Origin: Mastigias papua | Lineage: Eukaryota; Cnidaria; Scyphozoa; Rhizostomeae; Mastigiidae | DNA length: 64,000 nucleotides | Assembly: GCA_964019165.1 (NCBI GenBank) | Contig: OZ025276.1 | Span: 4,091,840 to 4,155,839 of the forward strand | Direction: 5' to 3' | In this document: positions 46,550 through 57,105 of the stretch, in pieces | Layout: every line of letters begins with the position of its first letter | Position numbering within the stretch: the first letter of the stretch is position 1 | Made by a program: the position numbers and the translations under genes | Notes under the pieces: model-generated | Database searches by the model: none | What the model was told of the DNA's origin: nothing | What the model saw: only the letters and a program-made list of their open reading frames with translations

Positions 46550-47275
46550 TTACGAGACAATTGTGCACTTTATTATAAACTTTATTATGCACAAGCAACT
46601 TTCTTTAGCATCTTGGAGAAGACTAAGTAAAGCATCAACTTTATGAGGCATTACACCTGTAAATGACTCACTGCTAAATCGTTGAAAATTTTGCAGTTGT
46701 GAATACTGTTCACTTACATTGTATCCAATCAGTGGGAGGTCAAGGTTTTGCTTGGTGACTAAGAATGGAACAGAAAGTGTATTGGTTGATTCTTGTAGCT
46801 TGACATTGAGACTGACCCTCCCAATATATGGTATTTTAGTACCATTGGCTGTAGTTAGTGATAAATCTGCATTGATCAAAACTGAAATATCTTGGACTTT
46901 TGCCATCGGAGGAATTTTCCTCAGTGTCCCCTCAGATAAAATAGATACTTGTGCTCCTGTGTCCCATTAAACATTGCACTTTCTTGTCACCTAACTGACA
47001 TGATACAGTACACTTCTTTCCTACCAACTGTACTACTTTTGCATGGTTCTTAGGGCTCAAGCAGGTTGTATATTGGCCATTGGACTCATGAATTCTTTTC
47101 TTAGCATTAGATAATTCATGAATGGCATTACAGAGAACATTGTGGTCTTTCTAATGCAATTTCTGACACTGTTTTCCACAATAATTTGCAGATTGGCATC
47201 GCATGCATTTTAAGGATTTCTTTATGATTTTTCCACAATAACTACAGCTATGGGACATTGAATGTGTTTTATCGG
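46550..47275 (-). pseudogene. Gypsy pol N-terminus: MYND-like zinc finger and aspartic protease
   Basis: Directly after gag, in the -1 frame, 47249-47125 encodes a MYND-type pattern: CSYCG, CMRC, NYCGKQC, an HxxxH pair and a final C, with a TAG where the family has a tryptophan codon. The protease follows, with the catalytic DTGAQVSIL (46963-46937) in a shifted frame and a stop two codons before it. Its body includes IPYIGRVSLNVKLQ and FLVTKQNLDLPLIGYNV (to about 46715). Indels before and after the protease explain the frame changes. The MYND assignment is mine from the Cys/His spacing. Confidence 0.7.
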
Positions 47276-48733
47276 CTACTTGTCGTCCCGTGGAAGTAAC
47301 CGGGCACTGTTTCCTGAGTCCTTTTTCCTACAATCAGCTTTAATGTGACCATATACTCCACAAGAAAAACAACGTAAGCACTGTCCTGTAGTACCATTGT
47401 CTCGACAACGAAAACACTTGCGTGATAATGGATATGATTGCTTGTTTCCAGTTAGTGTCTGACTTCGTGTGCTCTGAGATGGCATTTCAGCTTGGGGGGT
47501 AACCGTTGATTGGTTTTGTTTAAGCTCAGATAGTTGAGATTTTATCTCTTTAATAGCAGCAAAGGCATGCTGGAGTTGTGTTTCTTGCGGTGACTGTTCC
47601 ATTGCAGGTGTACGTGCTTCTGGTTGGGTTGAAAGCATGTGTACCCTGGCTGCTGAAGAACCAATCGTCATCTTCCTCTCTGCTAGGACAGTTGCCATTT
47701 CATTAACAAGGCGCATGAGGTCTTCTTCAGTTACTCCCCTCATTCTTAGTGATGGGCACATGTTACTTAGTACGCTTTCATCTCGAAGGCCTGTCTCAAA
47801 TGCTTTCAGAAAGGCACCCTGTACAAGTTGTTCACTATATTGCAGTTCAGTTCCTTCTTCCCTGCTAGCAAACATAACTTTGTTTCTAGTAGCTAAAATA
47901 TGCAGGAGAAACTGTTGCGCTGTTTCTTTGGGATGCTGAAAGGTGGTAAGGAGCTGCTGGTATACTTCAGACGCATTTTGTTCTTGGAAAAATACACAAA
48001 GAAGTTTACGTAACTTGGCTAATGAACGATCTTGAAGGGTCAAAACATAATTGTGTAGACTGCTATGCGGTGATATTGCTTTAATTATGGCATCAACAAC
48101 CTCGCTTTCATGATAACCTCGTTTACTTCCGTTGTCAATTTGGTGGATTAAAGCAACGTATGTCAATTTATCGGGTTGGTTAGGTTCCCCGACTTGCCCT
48201 GCAATTTTGAATTCTCGTCGAAAATATGTCGGTTGCAAAATCGCATGACTCTCGGAGGTTTGTACAGGAGAAGGTGAGAAGACAGGGTATGGTACATACT
48301 TTGCTATTGTATTCCGATCTTTTCCGGGGCTATTCTGTAGCGAGGCTTCGAGTCCCTGTAAGTCATGGGCATGTTTTACCTTTAATTCTGCGATTTTCCT
48401 AGAAAGTTCCACTTCAGGGATGCCATTTACCGTAGGCTCAGCAGGTACTCTTTCTAACGGGGGCGGCGCATTCGTTAATAAGGCAATTACATCTTGGATA
48501 TAATCACAAGAAGCAAGTTCAGAAGGAGCATTTTTCAAGTCCTTGTTCACAACATCATGACTTAGTTGAATAATCTCGAATTTATGTGTTACTTCACCAA
48601 TATCAAGTTTAAGATAGTTAGTTAACATGTCAAGTTTTGTGGTATCAAGTTGCAATAGGCCGGTTTCAAAGTGCAAACGCAAATCAGCTAACCTTGCTTC
48701 ATGTTCCGACATACTGTATTCAAATAGTTGCAA
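47276..48733 (-). CDS. Ty3/gypsy gag polyprotein, 485 aa
   Basis: An uninterrupted gag ORF about 190 bp inside the 5' LTR. It has a coiled N-terminal part (EHEARLADLRLHFETGLLQL), then a capsid-like helical region (residues about 180-390, with KLRKLLCVFFQEQNASEVYQ and a TAQQFLLHILATRNK segment). A Gln/Ser-rich linker follows, then a C-terminal Cys cluster: CFRCRDNGTTGQCLRC followed by the CCHC knuckle CFSCGVYGHIKADC (about 440-470). Structural protein that packages element RNA. Pol follows in the -1 frame, so gag-pol was probably made by ribosomal frameshifting. This is the only long open frame left in the element. Confidence 0.87.
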   Translation of the reverse strand: MQLFEYSMSEHEARLADLRLHFETGLLQLDTTKLDMLTNYLKLDIGEVTHKFEIIQLSHDVVNKDLKNAPSELASCDYIQDVIALLTNAPPPLERVPAEPTVNGIPEVELSRKIAELKVKHAHDLQGLEASLQNSPGKDRNTIAKYVPYPVFSPSPVQTSESHAILQPTYFRREFKIAGQVGEPNQPDKLTYVALIHQIDNGSKRGYHESEVVDAIIKAISPHSSLHNYVLTLQDRSLAKLRKLLCVFFQEQNASEVYQQLLTTFQHPKETAQQFLLHILATRNKVMFASREEGTELQYSEQLVQGAFLKAFETGLRDESVLSNMCPSLRMRGVTEEDLMRLVNEMATVLAERKMTIGSSAARVHMLSTQPEARTPAMEQSPQETQLQHAFAAIKEIKSQLSELKQNQSTVTPQAEMPSQSTRSQTLTGNKQSYPLSRKCFRCRDNGTTGQCLRCFSCGVYGHIKADCRKKDSGNSARLLPRDDK

Positions 48734-48926
48734 AGAAAATATTAGTTACTCATTTTGTTGTAGAAATATTGCGAATACTGCAGGAAAGTAATGAGAAAAT
48801 AGCGGGCCTACCTCACACGATGCAAGCGTAGAACATCACCAACCTAGAAGTTACGTAATGTCATCACTCTGTCCTTCATTCCACCCGAAGTAAAAGCACT
48901 GATACGGAAGACGAGCTGGCCACCAT

Positions 48927-49109
48927 TGTTATGTATATGGTCACTTTAAGGCTTTCTTGGGTTCTTTATTCCGTACTTTTACACTTTCAGGCAGAATATG
49001 TACAGAAACACACAGCTTTCTATATCACGCAAATAACTCCCAACAACACGCCATTCGTTTACAGCAAGTCTCAAACACACACTTTAATCCCAGGGGAATG
49101 GGCCCTACA
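48927..49109 (-). repeat. Ty3/gypsy 5' LTR (183 bp)
   Basis: Partner of 41865-42047. One base inside it, 48912-48925 reads TGGTGGCCAGCTCG on the coding strand, a primer-binding site candidate starting with the TGG that pairs with tRNA CCA. The tRNA is not identified. Confidence 0.92.
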
Positions 49110-50230
49110 TATCAAATCAATAAGTATCCCACAGCCAAATTTTCTATTGTCTAATGAATTTTTTATGGCTTCTGTTAAACTGACCAGTGCATAGCTGATC
49201 AAATGGCTTGCACGAAAACCAAATTGTAATGTGTATACAAGTTAATGCGTTTCTAAGACCTTATAGAGACGCTTGTACATTAACTTTTCTGTGATTTTGC
49301 TGATAAAAGTGAGAGGAAAAATAGGTCTATAAGTACTATAATTAGATGTTGTTAGGGGACAGCCCTTCTTAGGCAATGGAATTACTTTTGCCAACTTCAT
49401 CTTCTGTGCGAATATTCTAGACTGAAATGATTCATTTATAATTTGAGAATGTGGAGAAGAGATCAAGTGAGAAAGTCATTTCAAAACTTTCATAGGAATG
49501 CTATTAGGTGCAAGAGACTTTCCTGATTTCAGGGCAGAGATTATATCAGGTATTTGAAAGGAACTGAAGGTGCCATAAAAAGGAAGTGCGAAGTGTATCA
49601 CCCATGAAGCCCATAGGATAGTTATTGGATCTTGGTATATTTTTGGTGATGTCACGAGAACCATTAACAAAGAACTTATTAAATATGTTTGCAATAACCA
49701 CAGGATCTGTCTTAATGTTACCATTTGAGTCCGTAAGCTTACATATCAGATCTATATTGCTTGATTTTCTGACATCAATAAGTGATGTAAGTCCAGTCCA
49801 TAATTGTTTCATATTGCTACTGTTCTTTTGAAAGTAGTCATAGAAGTAACAGGCTTTACTTTCATTCAAAGAGATGGAAACACGATTCCTAACATTTTTG
49901 TAAAGACTGATAAGAGCTTGATTGTTTTTCTTTTTAAGCTTTGTAAGAATCCGATCTCTGATGCGCATCATCTTTTGGATTCTTCCATTAATCCATGATT
50001 TATTTCTGAACCTAATATCCTTTTTGTAAGTTTTCTCAGGGGAGCATGGGCTCCAACCACTTCATTAAGGTTGGATAGAAATCTGCTGAATTTACATCTA
50101 GATCAGTGTCATTCAAATAAGGAAAGTTAAATCCTGCAAAATCATTCAGGACATTTTCTTGATTGAAATAGTATTGTTGATAATAAGACAAATTCTTGCA
50201 GGTGATGCCTGCATTCCTGACAATTAGACA

Positions 50231-50678
50231 TATAGGAACGTGTGTTTGTGTGCTTCCTATAGACTGCTTGCTCGTTCAGTGACATCCTTCGTTGATCCAT
50301 GTTGTTGCGAGTATCAGATTTAACGTGCTGAGAACACGGAGGCAGAGAGAGGAGACATTGATGTTGACGGTACTCTGACTCTACTCTGACTAAACTTAAC
50401 TTTACAGATAACATGACTATATACATAAACATTGAACAACCGAAATAAACATGATTTACGTAAAGGAAGGGTTAGGTTGTTGTTAGGAGATTGTTGAATA
50501 GATTCGTGTGGAGATGTTTGCGTGGAGAACAACAGAAGAGGAATGACCAGGTGTTTGATGACAGGAGTGACGTATGGTGATGTCCAAGGTGTGTGATTAG
50601 AGAATGCGAATGAATGAAAGAAGAAAAGTTGCTTCTAGTATGAAATGGCCTAAGTTACAATGTTTACATGTCACTACA
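50231..50678 (-). repeat. TRIM-like 3' LTR
   Basis: 448 bp, equal in length to 51339-51786; about 13 differences counted by eye. Confidence 0.9.
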
Positions 50679-51338
50679 AGAGCTCCCCCCTTAGAATGCA
50701 AGCGGATGAGAAGCATTCGAACCGTAAGGGAGAAAGCAGTGTAGGATTGTAAACATTGTAGGAGGGATTGAATGATGAGTGGCAAGATGCGAGAATAGCG
50801 TTAGTGTCCCTAGTTATGTTAATGATAAATAATGAAGAAGTATATATAGTAAGTGAAAAACACGCGAATATAGTAGAATATAAGACACATAAAATTTAGA
50901 CATAGATGTCCAACGTTATACAAACTAAAGTCCAAAGAAGTCGCGGCGACTCTTGCGAAGTTGTCAAGGTTTTGTGAGTTGGATCACCAAGAACCAGAAT
51001 GTCGGCGTTCGACGATGGAGTTGTTGTACAAGGTTTTATGAGTAGGATGACCAGGAACCTGAATGTCGGCGTTTGACAGTTGTGTGCTTGCGAGGTTTTG
51101 TGTGTAGGATCAACCAGGAACCTGACTTGCTGTGTTATGGCACTGCGGTGAGTTGAGTGCGATTGATGTTTGCTTGCGAACATTTTCTGGGCGCGGAATG
51201 TTGCCGACCTAGCGTGCGTGTGCACCAGCTTTTGTAGGAAGTGCTGCCGAACCTGTGATGCTTGAGTTGGGTGAACTGCTTGCTTGCTTGTTGAAGTTGG
51301 ATCAACAAAGGATGTGCGGGTCACGTCTCGGTCACCAT

Positions 51339-51786
51339 TATAGGAACGTGTGTTTGTGTGCTTCCTATAGACTGCTTGCTCGTTCAGTGACATCCTTCGT
51401 TGATCCATGTTGTTGCGAGTATCAGATTTAACATGCTGAGAACACGGAGGCAGAGAGAGGAGACGTTGATGTTGACCGTACTCTGACTCTACTCTGACTA
51501 AACTTAACTTTACAGATAACATGAATATATACATAAACATTGAACAACCGAAATAAACATGATTTACGTAAAGGAAGGGTTAAATTGTTGTTAGGAGATT
51601 GTTGAATAGATTCGTGTGGAGATGTTTGCATGGAGAACAACAGAAGAGGAATGACCAGGTGTTTGATGACAGGAGTGACGTATGGTGATGTCCAAGGTAT
51701 GTGATTAGAGAATGCGAATGAATGAAAGAAGAAAATTTGCTTTGAGTATGAAATGGCCTAAGTTACAATGCTTACGTGTCACTACA
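51339..51786 (-). repeat. TRIM-like 5' LTR
   Basis: 448 bp, partner of 50231-50678, followed on the coding strand by the PBS candidate at 51337-51322. Confidence 0.9.
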
Positions 51787-51911
51787 GACATTGTGGGATA
51801 TGGTCAGCTATTTGTATCAAAATGTTACCACTTATGGTTTCCTTATCTGTGATATTTGAAAAGATATTACCTGTAAGAGTGGAAGAATGCGCAGATACCC
51901 TAGATGGGTGA

Positions 51912-52139
51912 ATGATTTATGGCACGAGGTGGAAAGACTGGATGGCTGATTTTGACTTGTTTATACTTGCAAGTGGTATACCTGATGCAACACAAAATAG
52001 AGCTCTCCTTCTCTATCAAGCAGGCCAGAGACTTATGGATATTTTTCAGCAAATTTCTGACACAGGAACAGAGGAGGATTACAAAGCTGAGAAAGCCAAG
52101 CTCCAAGACTACGTCAAGATGAGGGTTAGACTTGTTTAA
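51912..52139 (+). pseudogene. Retrotransposon gag (capsid N-terminal) fragment
   Basis: A 75-aa plus frame: WKDWMADFDLFILASGIPD, QNRALLLYQAGQ, IFQQISDTGTEEDY and EKAKLQDYV. This is the start of a Ty3/gypsy-type capsid (W-W-FD-Y-ASG, then LLL--G, then TG--DY). It begins right at the truncated 5' end of LINE copy 1 and may have been its target. The rest of the gag is absent. Confidence 0.6.
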
Positions 52140-52328
52140 CCCTAGTTAATGACACAAGTGCTAGGGGTTTGGTACTGGTACTGCCATAGCCAGGGTCCCT
52201 AGGCATCAAGGGATGCACAGGAATGAGTTGCCACTTGCATCATATTGCAAGCTAGAAGGGCATGTTTGAGTGAAGACACGTTAACCCAAGATTTATTGCA
52301 CTTCCATCCATTGGAATCTCTAGGCATC

Positions 52329-52358
52329 TATTCTGTTCCAGTTCCAGTTCCAGTTCCA
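52329..52358 (-). repeat. (CTGGAA)n LINE tail
   Basis: About four TTCCAG units on the plus strand, directly after the last LINE-like sequence on the minus strand. It is the microsatellite tail of LINE copy 2. Confidence 0.8.
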
Positions 52359-52658
52359 GTTTATTTATTTCAAATTCCACTACATACAATTTAATATATA
52401 CTACTAAACGAACGACTATGTTACACGAAAGGTACAAGGTGTTTACAGAAAGTTAATACAATATGGTAAAACTGATACAAACAAATAAAAACAGATAAAT
52501 TGTATGGAGGGGACTTACTTTAAGGAGGAGCTCTATCAATACTTAAAACTAATCGAGGAGAGAGCACCCCCTGCTTAAATAAAGTTTCTATATAAATATC
52601 ATAAATTTTCATGATTGAAATTTAAACCTTCTAGTGTCTACCTGTTATGATTGGCTTT

Positions 52659-54612
52659 TTATGATTGATAATTACTGTCAAGGAGGATTGCTTTGAGTTT
52701 GCGACGAAAACTTATAGCCGAGGGTGATATTTTTATACCAACAGGATTGTCATTCCAGCATTTAGCACCATAGTAACGTACCGATCTAAGACCATATTGC
52801 AGAGTATCCTTTTGAGTAAGAAAAATATGATTTTTTGCAACTTGCCGTGTATGAGGTTGATGAACAGATTCCACTAAGTCAAAGAATGAATGAAAACAAG
52901 AAGGAGAGATCTTATTAACACATTCATATACAAAAGTAAGGAGTTTGAGTTTACATAAGTCACGCAGTTTTAATATCGTTAAGTCAGAAAATAGAGATGT
53001 AGTAGAGGAAGTAAAGTGTTCAAATGCAATTGCCCTTATGACTCTTTTTTCAGCAAAACCACTGGATTGATATATGATTCAAAGGTTAGACCCCATACTA
53101 AAATGCCATACTGAAGAAAGGGTGAAAATAAAGAGTTGTAAAGCAAGATTAAGATATTGATGGGCAAAAAGTGTCTAACTTTGAAAAATATACCACAAGT
53201 TTTGGCCAGTTTTTTTGGATAGTTCTGTTAAGCGATACTTCCATGAAAGATTTTCATCAAGAAGAACACCAAGAAATTTGACATAAGAAGTTTGCTTGAT
53301 GGGAAATTTTCCAAAGTTAATACAGACTATTTCACTAAAAGAATGTTGAGGAGACCTAAACATTATAACATTGGTTTTATCAATGTTGAGTGACAATTTT
53401 AGTAACATCAAGCCAAGTTTTCACTTTTTTTAATTCCTTGTTTACCACACTTAGAAGCAGAGTTAGACTTTCTGATTCACAATAAATATTAGTGTCATCT
53501 GCAAATAAATAAAAGGGTAGCTTTGAGGATGAGAGAGGCAGATGATTGATATAGATCAAGAAAAGGACAGGACCAAGAACAGAACCCTGTGGAACCCCAC
53601 AGGTAACAGTGAGATAGTCAGAGTTAGATCCATTTACAGAGACATATTGTTTCCTATCAGAGAGATAGGATTCAAACCAATCTAAAGATGTTCCTCTAAT
53701 ACCATAATGCTCTAGCTTCATCAAGAGAATAGTATGATTCACTGTATCAAAAGCCTTTTGCAGATCAATAAATATTCCACAACCAAATTTTCTGTTATCT
53801 AGGGATCTTTTAATGGCTTCTGTTAAACTAACAAGGGCATGGTTAATAGAATGACTTGCACGAAAACCACATTGTAATGAATATAAAATCTCGTATTTTT
53901 CAAGAAATTTATAGAGACGTTCGTACATAACTTTTTCTATAATTTTGCTAAAAACAGAGAGAAGGGAAATAGGTCTATAGTTTGATGCAGTTAGGGGACA
54001 ACCTTTCTTGAAAAGTTGGATTACTTTGGCCAATTTCATCTTGTCAGGAAATGTGCCAGAATGAAATGATTCATTTATAATTTGGGAAAGTGGAGAGGAT
54101 ATTAATGAGGAAAGACATTTCAAAAGTTTCATAGGAATGCTGTTAGGCCCAAGAGATTTTCCAGACTTTAGGACAGAGATTATATCAGATAGTTCATGAG
54201 GAACTGAAGGTGCAATGAAGAATGAATTGCCACCTTTATCAACTAAATAGTCCAAAGGTGACTTGTTGGATTGTGATATATTTTTAGTGATATCATGGGA
54301 AACATTTACAAAGAATTTATTAAATATGTTAGCAATAACCACAGGGTCTGATGTAATGTTACCATTAGAGTCCTTGAGCTTATTTATTATATTTACATTG
54401 TTTGATTCTCTAATACTTACAACTGATTTAGTACCTGACCATAGTTGTTTCATGCTATCACTGTTCTTTTGAAAGTAGTGATAGAAATAGCAGGCTTTAC
54501 TTTCCTTAATGGCACCTGTTACTCGATTCCTAAATTGTTTATAGAGATCAGTAAGAGGCTGAGTTTTGTTCATTTTGAGCTTTCTAAATATCCGATCTCT
54601 TATCCGCATCAT
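52659..54612 (-). pseudogene. LINE reverse transcriptase and C-terminal domain
   Basis: 54612-53380 is open for 410 codons: KMKLAKVIQLFKKGC, NYRPISLLSVFSKIIEK (54030-53950), QCGFRASHSINHAL, IFIDLQKAFDTVNH (53790-53750), GVPQGSVLGPVLFLIYIN (53605-53550) and the catalytic LFADDTNIY (53510-53485). A frameshift at about 53400 leads to LSLNIDKTNVIMFRS and VKFLGVLLDENLSW (53400-53240), and after another to the C-terminal YGLRSVRYYGAKCWN block, ending at 52659. Best preserved RT among the LINE pieces here. Confidence 0.83.
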
Positions 54613-54655
54613 TTTTTGAATTTTGTCATTAATCCATGGTTTATTCCTTAACTTA

Positions 54656-55950
54656 CTATTTTTTGTTAAGCTTTTTCAAGGGAGCATGAATTTTGACCAA
54701 CTCATTGAGGCTGAATAGGAGTCTGTTAAACTTGTCATTAACATCTAGGTCACTGCTATTCAGATAAGTGAGGTCGAGATTCTCAAAAGTGTTCAAAAGG
54801 GTTTCTTCATTGAGCTTTGAAAAATCATGTTGAAAATATGACAAATTTTTATAGCTGATTCCTGCATGTTTGACAACTAGGAACTGAGGTAAATGATCCG
54901 TTATTTGAGTCGAAATATTACCACTTATGGTTTCATTATCTGTTATGTTAGAGAAGATATTGTCAATAAGGGTAGAGGAATGAGCAGAAATCCTTGATGG
55001 ATGAACAATATAAGGCAAAAATTGCTTGGGTAAGAGGAAATTAACATAATTTGTGATAGGTGTACTAGAATTATAATTCAAGAGGTTAATAGTAAAATCT
55101 CCAAGGATAAAAACTTGCTTATTGCATACAGCTGAATTAGACAAAATGCCTTGCAGATACTCAGTAAAGGTGTCAAAGGTTGAGCTTGGATGGCGATAGG
55201 CACAACAAAAAAGATAGTTTTTACTATCTTTGTTTTCGACTTCAACCCAAACAGACTCAGTCTTTGCTATCTTTGCATAAATCTGGTCTAGGAATCAAAG
55301 TGAGACCTTATTTCATATAAAGTGCAACACCACCATTTTGACTATATGACTGACATGCAAAGTAACTATAACCTGGAATTTCTACATTGGTTTTAATAGG
55401 GTTCTCAAAAGAGTTCCAGGTTTCAGACACTCCAATAACATCAAAAATTTTTTTTCAAAGTTGCAAGAGTTGAGACAAGCTCATCAAGATGAAGAAAGAG
55501 ACTTCTGATATTTATGTGCAGCAATGAAAGGTCTTTATCTGAGGTATTAAGTAAAGATAAGGCCTGAAGGGTATGATAACTAGAGTTGACATTAGAAGGT
55601 AAATGCTCATCAACATCATGATCTCCTAAATTCGGCAAATTGGTAAGATAAGAAGTTATCTCAAAGGATGGTGCTGAATCAATAAAAGATGGAAAGTCAA
55701 ATTCAGTTAGGTTGGACAGTTCAACATTATCTAGTGACCCGAAAGGAAACATAATAGCTGTACACTTTAAGCAGAAACAAGGAACATTTTCAGGCTCCTT
55801 TTGAAGCTCTTTGTATTCCTTTACAGTTAAATTATAGCAACGAATATGGACCCAATGGTTGCAGCAATCACATAAAATAGATTTATGATGATCCGGTATC
55901 TTTTTGTGGCAGATGCCACACGGAAAGGCATCAGAAGCTCTCACTGCCAT
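54656..55950 (-). pseudogene. LINE PHD-like finger and endonuclease, frameshifted
   Basis: 55950-55441 starts with a C4HC3 pattern: CGIC, CDCC, HWVHIRC and CFCLKC (residues about 11-63), a PHD-like finger. The endonuclease begins with LLHINIRSLFLHLDEL (about residues 143-158) and, in another frame, IGVSETW and NGGVALYMK (55440-55320). 55144-54656 carries the endonuclease C-terminus: FILGDFTINLLNYNS, SSTLIDNIFSNI and TQITDHLPQFLVV, where Asp and His are the usual active-site positions. The nuclease nicks target DNA for target-primed reverse transcription. Stops at about 55300 and 55145 break the frame. Confidence 0.75.
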
Positions 55951-55960
55951 CTTTTACATT

Positions 55961-57105
55961 GAAATCTGAAAACTGATAAATATCTATCTTGAGCCTAAAA
56001 TAACACAATAGATAGCAAATCATGTATAGCTTACAAGCTAACACAAGGAAAGGGAAGTCTAGAAGTTTTATACTTGCTGATGCATCATAGTTTGAAACAT
56101 ATCTCAGAATCTTCATCATTCCCAGTGGATTTCTGTCCTAAATCAGGTGGTCAAGAGGAAGCAACTGTGAAAACCTTTGGTTTGGAATGAGACTTATCAT
56201 GCACCACTAACGTGCCAGCTACAAAGTAAGCTATTTTCCCTGCTCTTCTAGCATCTACAAGCTCTTGCCACTGATCATTCCACTTTTAATGTGGCGCCCT
56301 TTACTTTGGCGCCCTGTGCGCCCTTTAAGTTGGCAACTCTTCTGCGGTGAAAGTCCAACAGTTTATCTGTTTCTACATACACCCAAGAGCGGATAAGAAA
56401 GTTGTGCACACCTACTGGACGGTTTTGCATGGTCTCAAAGCACCGGTGAGAGAATTCCTTTTTCTTGACTAGTTTCTGCTGTCTTCACTGCCTGTTATTG
56501 TAGTCTGGTCTCATAACCAAGTATCACTTCTATAGCTTTGATCTGAAGCAGTTTTTAGTTAGTTGTGTGCACAGGCTGGAAGCACACCTATTTTTTGCAA
56601 CATGGCGGAGGGTGATTCCTTCTGATGCAAGTAGCAGACAGGAGGCATAGGAATGTTTTGAGACACTCAACTCCTCAGTGGAAAGGATTTTGAATATGCT
56701 ATCCTCACAAGGTTTTAGCGCCCCTCAAGCTACAGTGTCTGGTCCTTTTGCACAGTCAGGTGCGTGTACATCAGGGGTTTTGTAAGAGGGCCATAACCAG
56801 CCTGCTTCCACCCCATCCATTTGCAGGTGTACCAAGATAGCGTCAGTGCAGTTTTACCAGCTCAGCATAGTTGTGCAAACGTGGCTCATTCATAGTGTAA
56901 TATCTTTCCTGTCAAGACCGAAGTTCCAGTTTCCCCTGATGCTTGGGGTAGTATGCCAGTAGAAGTTTCATCAGCGCTGCCCCCTGTACTCAGCTAGTTA
57001 GTGGCAAAGAGTAATGAGGGAGAGTTCCTCAATTTTATTTTGCTATGGCCATGTTATCTCAAAAACTTACCAACTGTGGAACCTTCACCCCCTTGATTTT
57101 CAAGA
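55961..57105. other. No clear gene; probable 5' regions of flanking elements
   Basis: Between the LINE start and the tyrosine-recombinase retroelement. TGGCGCCC words repeat at 56291-56325. No protein block or terminal repeat could be proven; part may be the leader of the 57.1-60.1 kb element. Confidence 0.4.

Larger units (their letters stand above)
41865..49109 (-). mobile_element. Ty3/gypsy LTR retrotransposon, full-length but damaged
   Basis: A 7245-bp element. LTRs of 183 bp (41865-42047 and 48927-49109) differ at 3 positions, begin TG and end CA, and are flanked by a 4-bp duplication TATC (41861-41864, 49110-49113). Internal order on the minus strand: PBS, gag, MYND-like finger, protease, RT, RNase H, integrase, long acidic tail, polypurine tract: a Metaviridae-type plan. 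Gag is open; pol has several stops and two frameshifts. The young LTRs and the dead pol are at odds; see the findings. Confidence 0.93.
50231..51786 (-). mobile_element. Short non-autonomous LTR retrotransposon (TRIM-like)
   Basis: Two direct repeats of 448 bp (50231-50678 and 51339-51786, about 97% identical by eye) enclose 660 bp. GACA (or GACAT) duplicates at 50227 and 51787. On the minus strand the LTR begins TGTAGTGAC and ends CCTATA. One base after the 5' LTR lies a PBS candidate TGGTGACCGAGACGTG (51322-51337), and AAGGGGGGAG sits just before the 3' LTR (50681-50692). No gag, RT or integrase is encoded; a 214-aa minus frame (51540-50896) covers LTR and repeats. Inserted in LINE copy 1. 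Confidence 0.88.
40605..51925 (-). mobile_element. CR1/Jockey-like LINE copy 1, 5'-truncated, hosting two LTR elements
   Basis: Three segments of one LINE, all matching the copy at 52359-55950: 40605-41860 (3' UTR and RT C-terminus, with KLSLNNDKTNFIVF and GYVKFLGVLLEENISW), 49114-50226 (RT N-terminus and linker, with KMKLAKVIPLPKKGCPLTTSNY) and 51791-51925 (endonuclease C-terminus). The gaps are exactly filled by a Ty3/gypsy element (41865-49109, duplication TATC) and a short LTR element (50231-51786, duplication GACA). Alignment with copy 2 is continuous across both sites. The LINE ends near 51925, inside the endonuclease, so it is 5'-truncated. Stops and frameshifts are frequent. Confidence 0.83.
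52359..55960 (-). mobile_element. CR1/Jockey-like LINE copy 2, nearly full coding length
   Basis: Minus-strand element with, in order, a PHD-like finger, APE-type endonuclease, reverse transcriptase, C-terminal domain, a 300-bp 3' UTR and a TTCCAG-type tail. Frameshifts split the protein into several frames. Its 3' UTR matches 40610-41000 of copy 1 (shared AATTGTATGGAGG and ATCGAGGAGAGAGC words), which links the two copies as one family. Target duplications were not found. Confidence 0.82.

Noticed and set aside
41865..49109. Alternative genetic code or readthrough to explain the stops in gypsy pol
   Set aside because: All three stop codons occur, frameshifts are present as well, and other ORFs in the window (hAT, gag) use normal stops.
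50231..51786. CRISPR-like or satellite array from the repeated sequence at 50.2 and 51.3 kb
   Set aside because: Only two long copies with target duplication, PBS and PPT: an LTR element.
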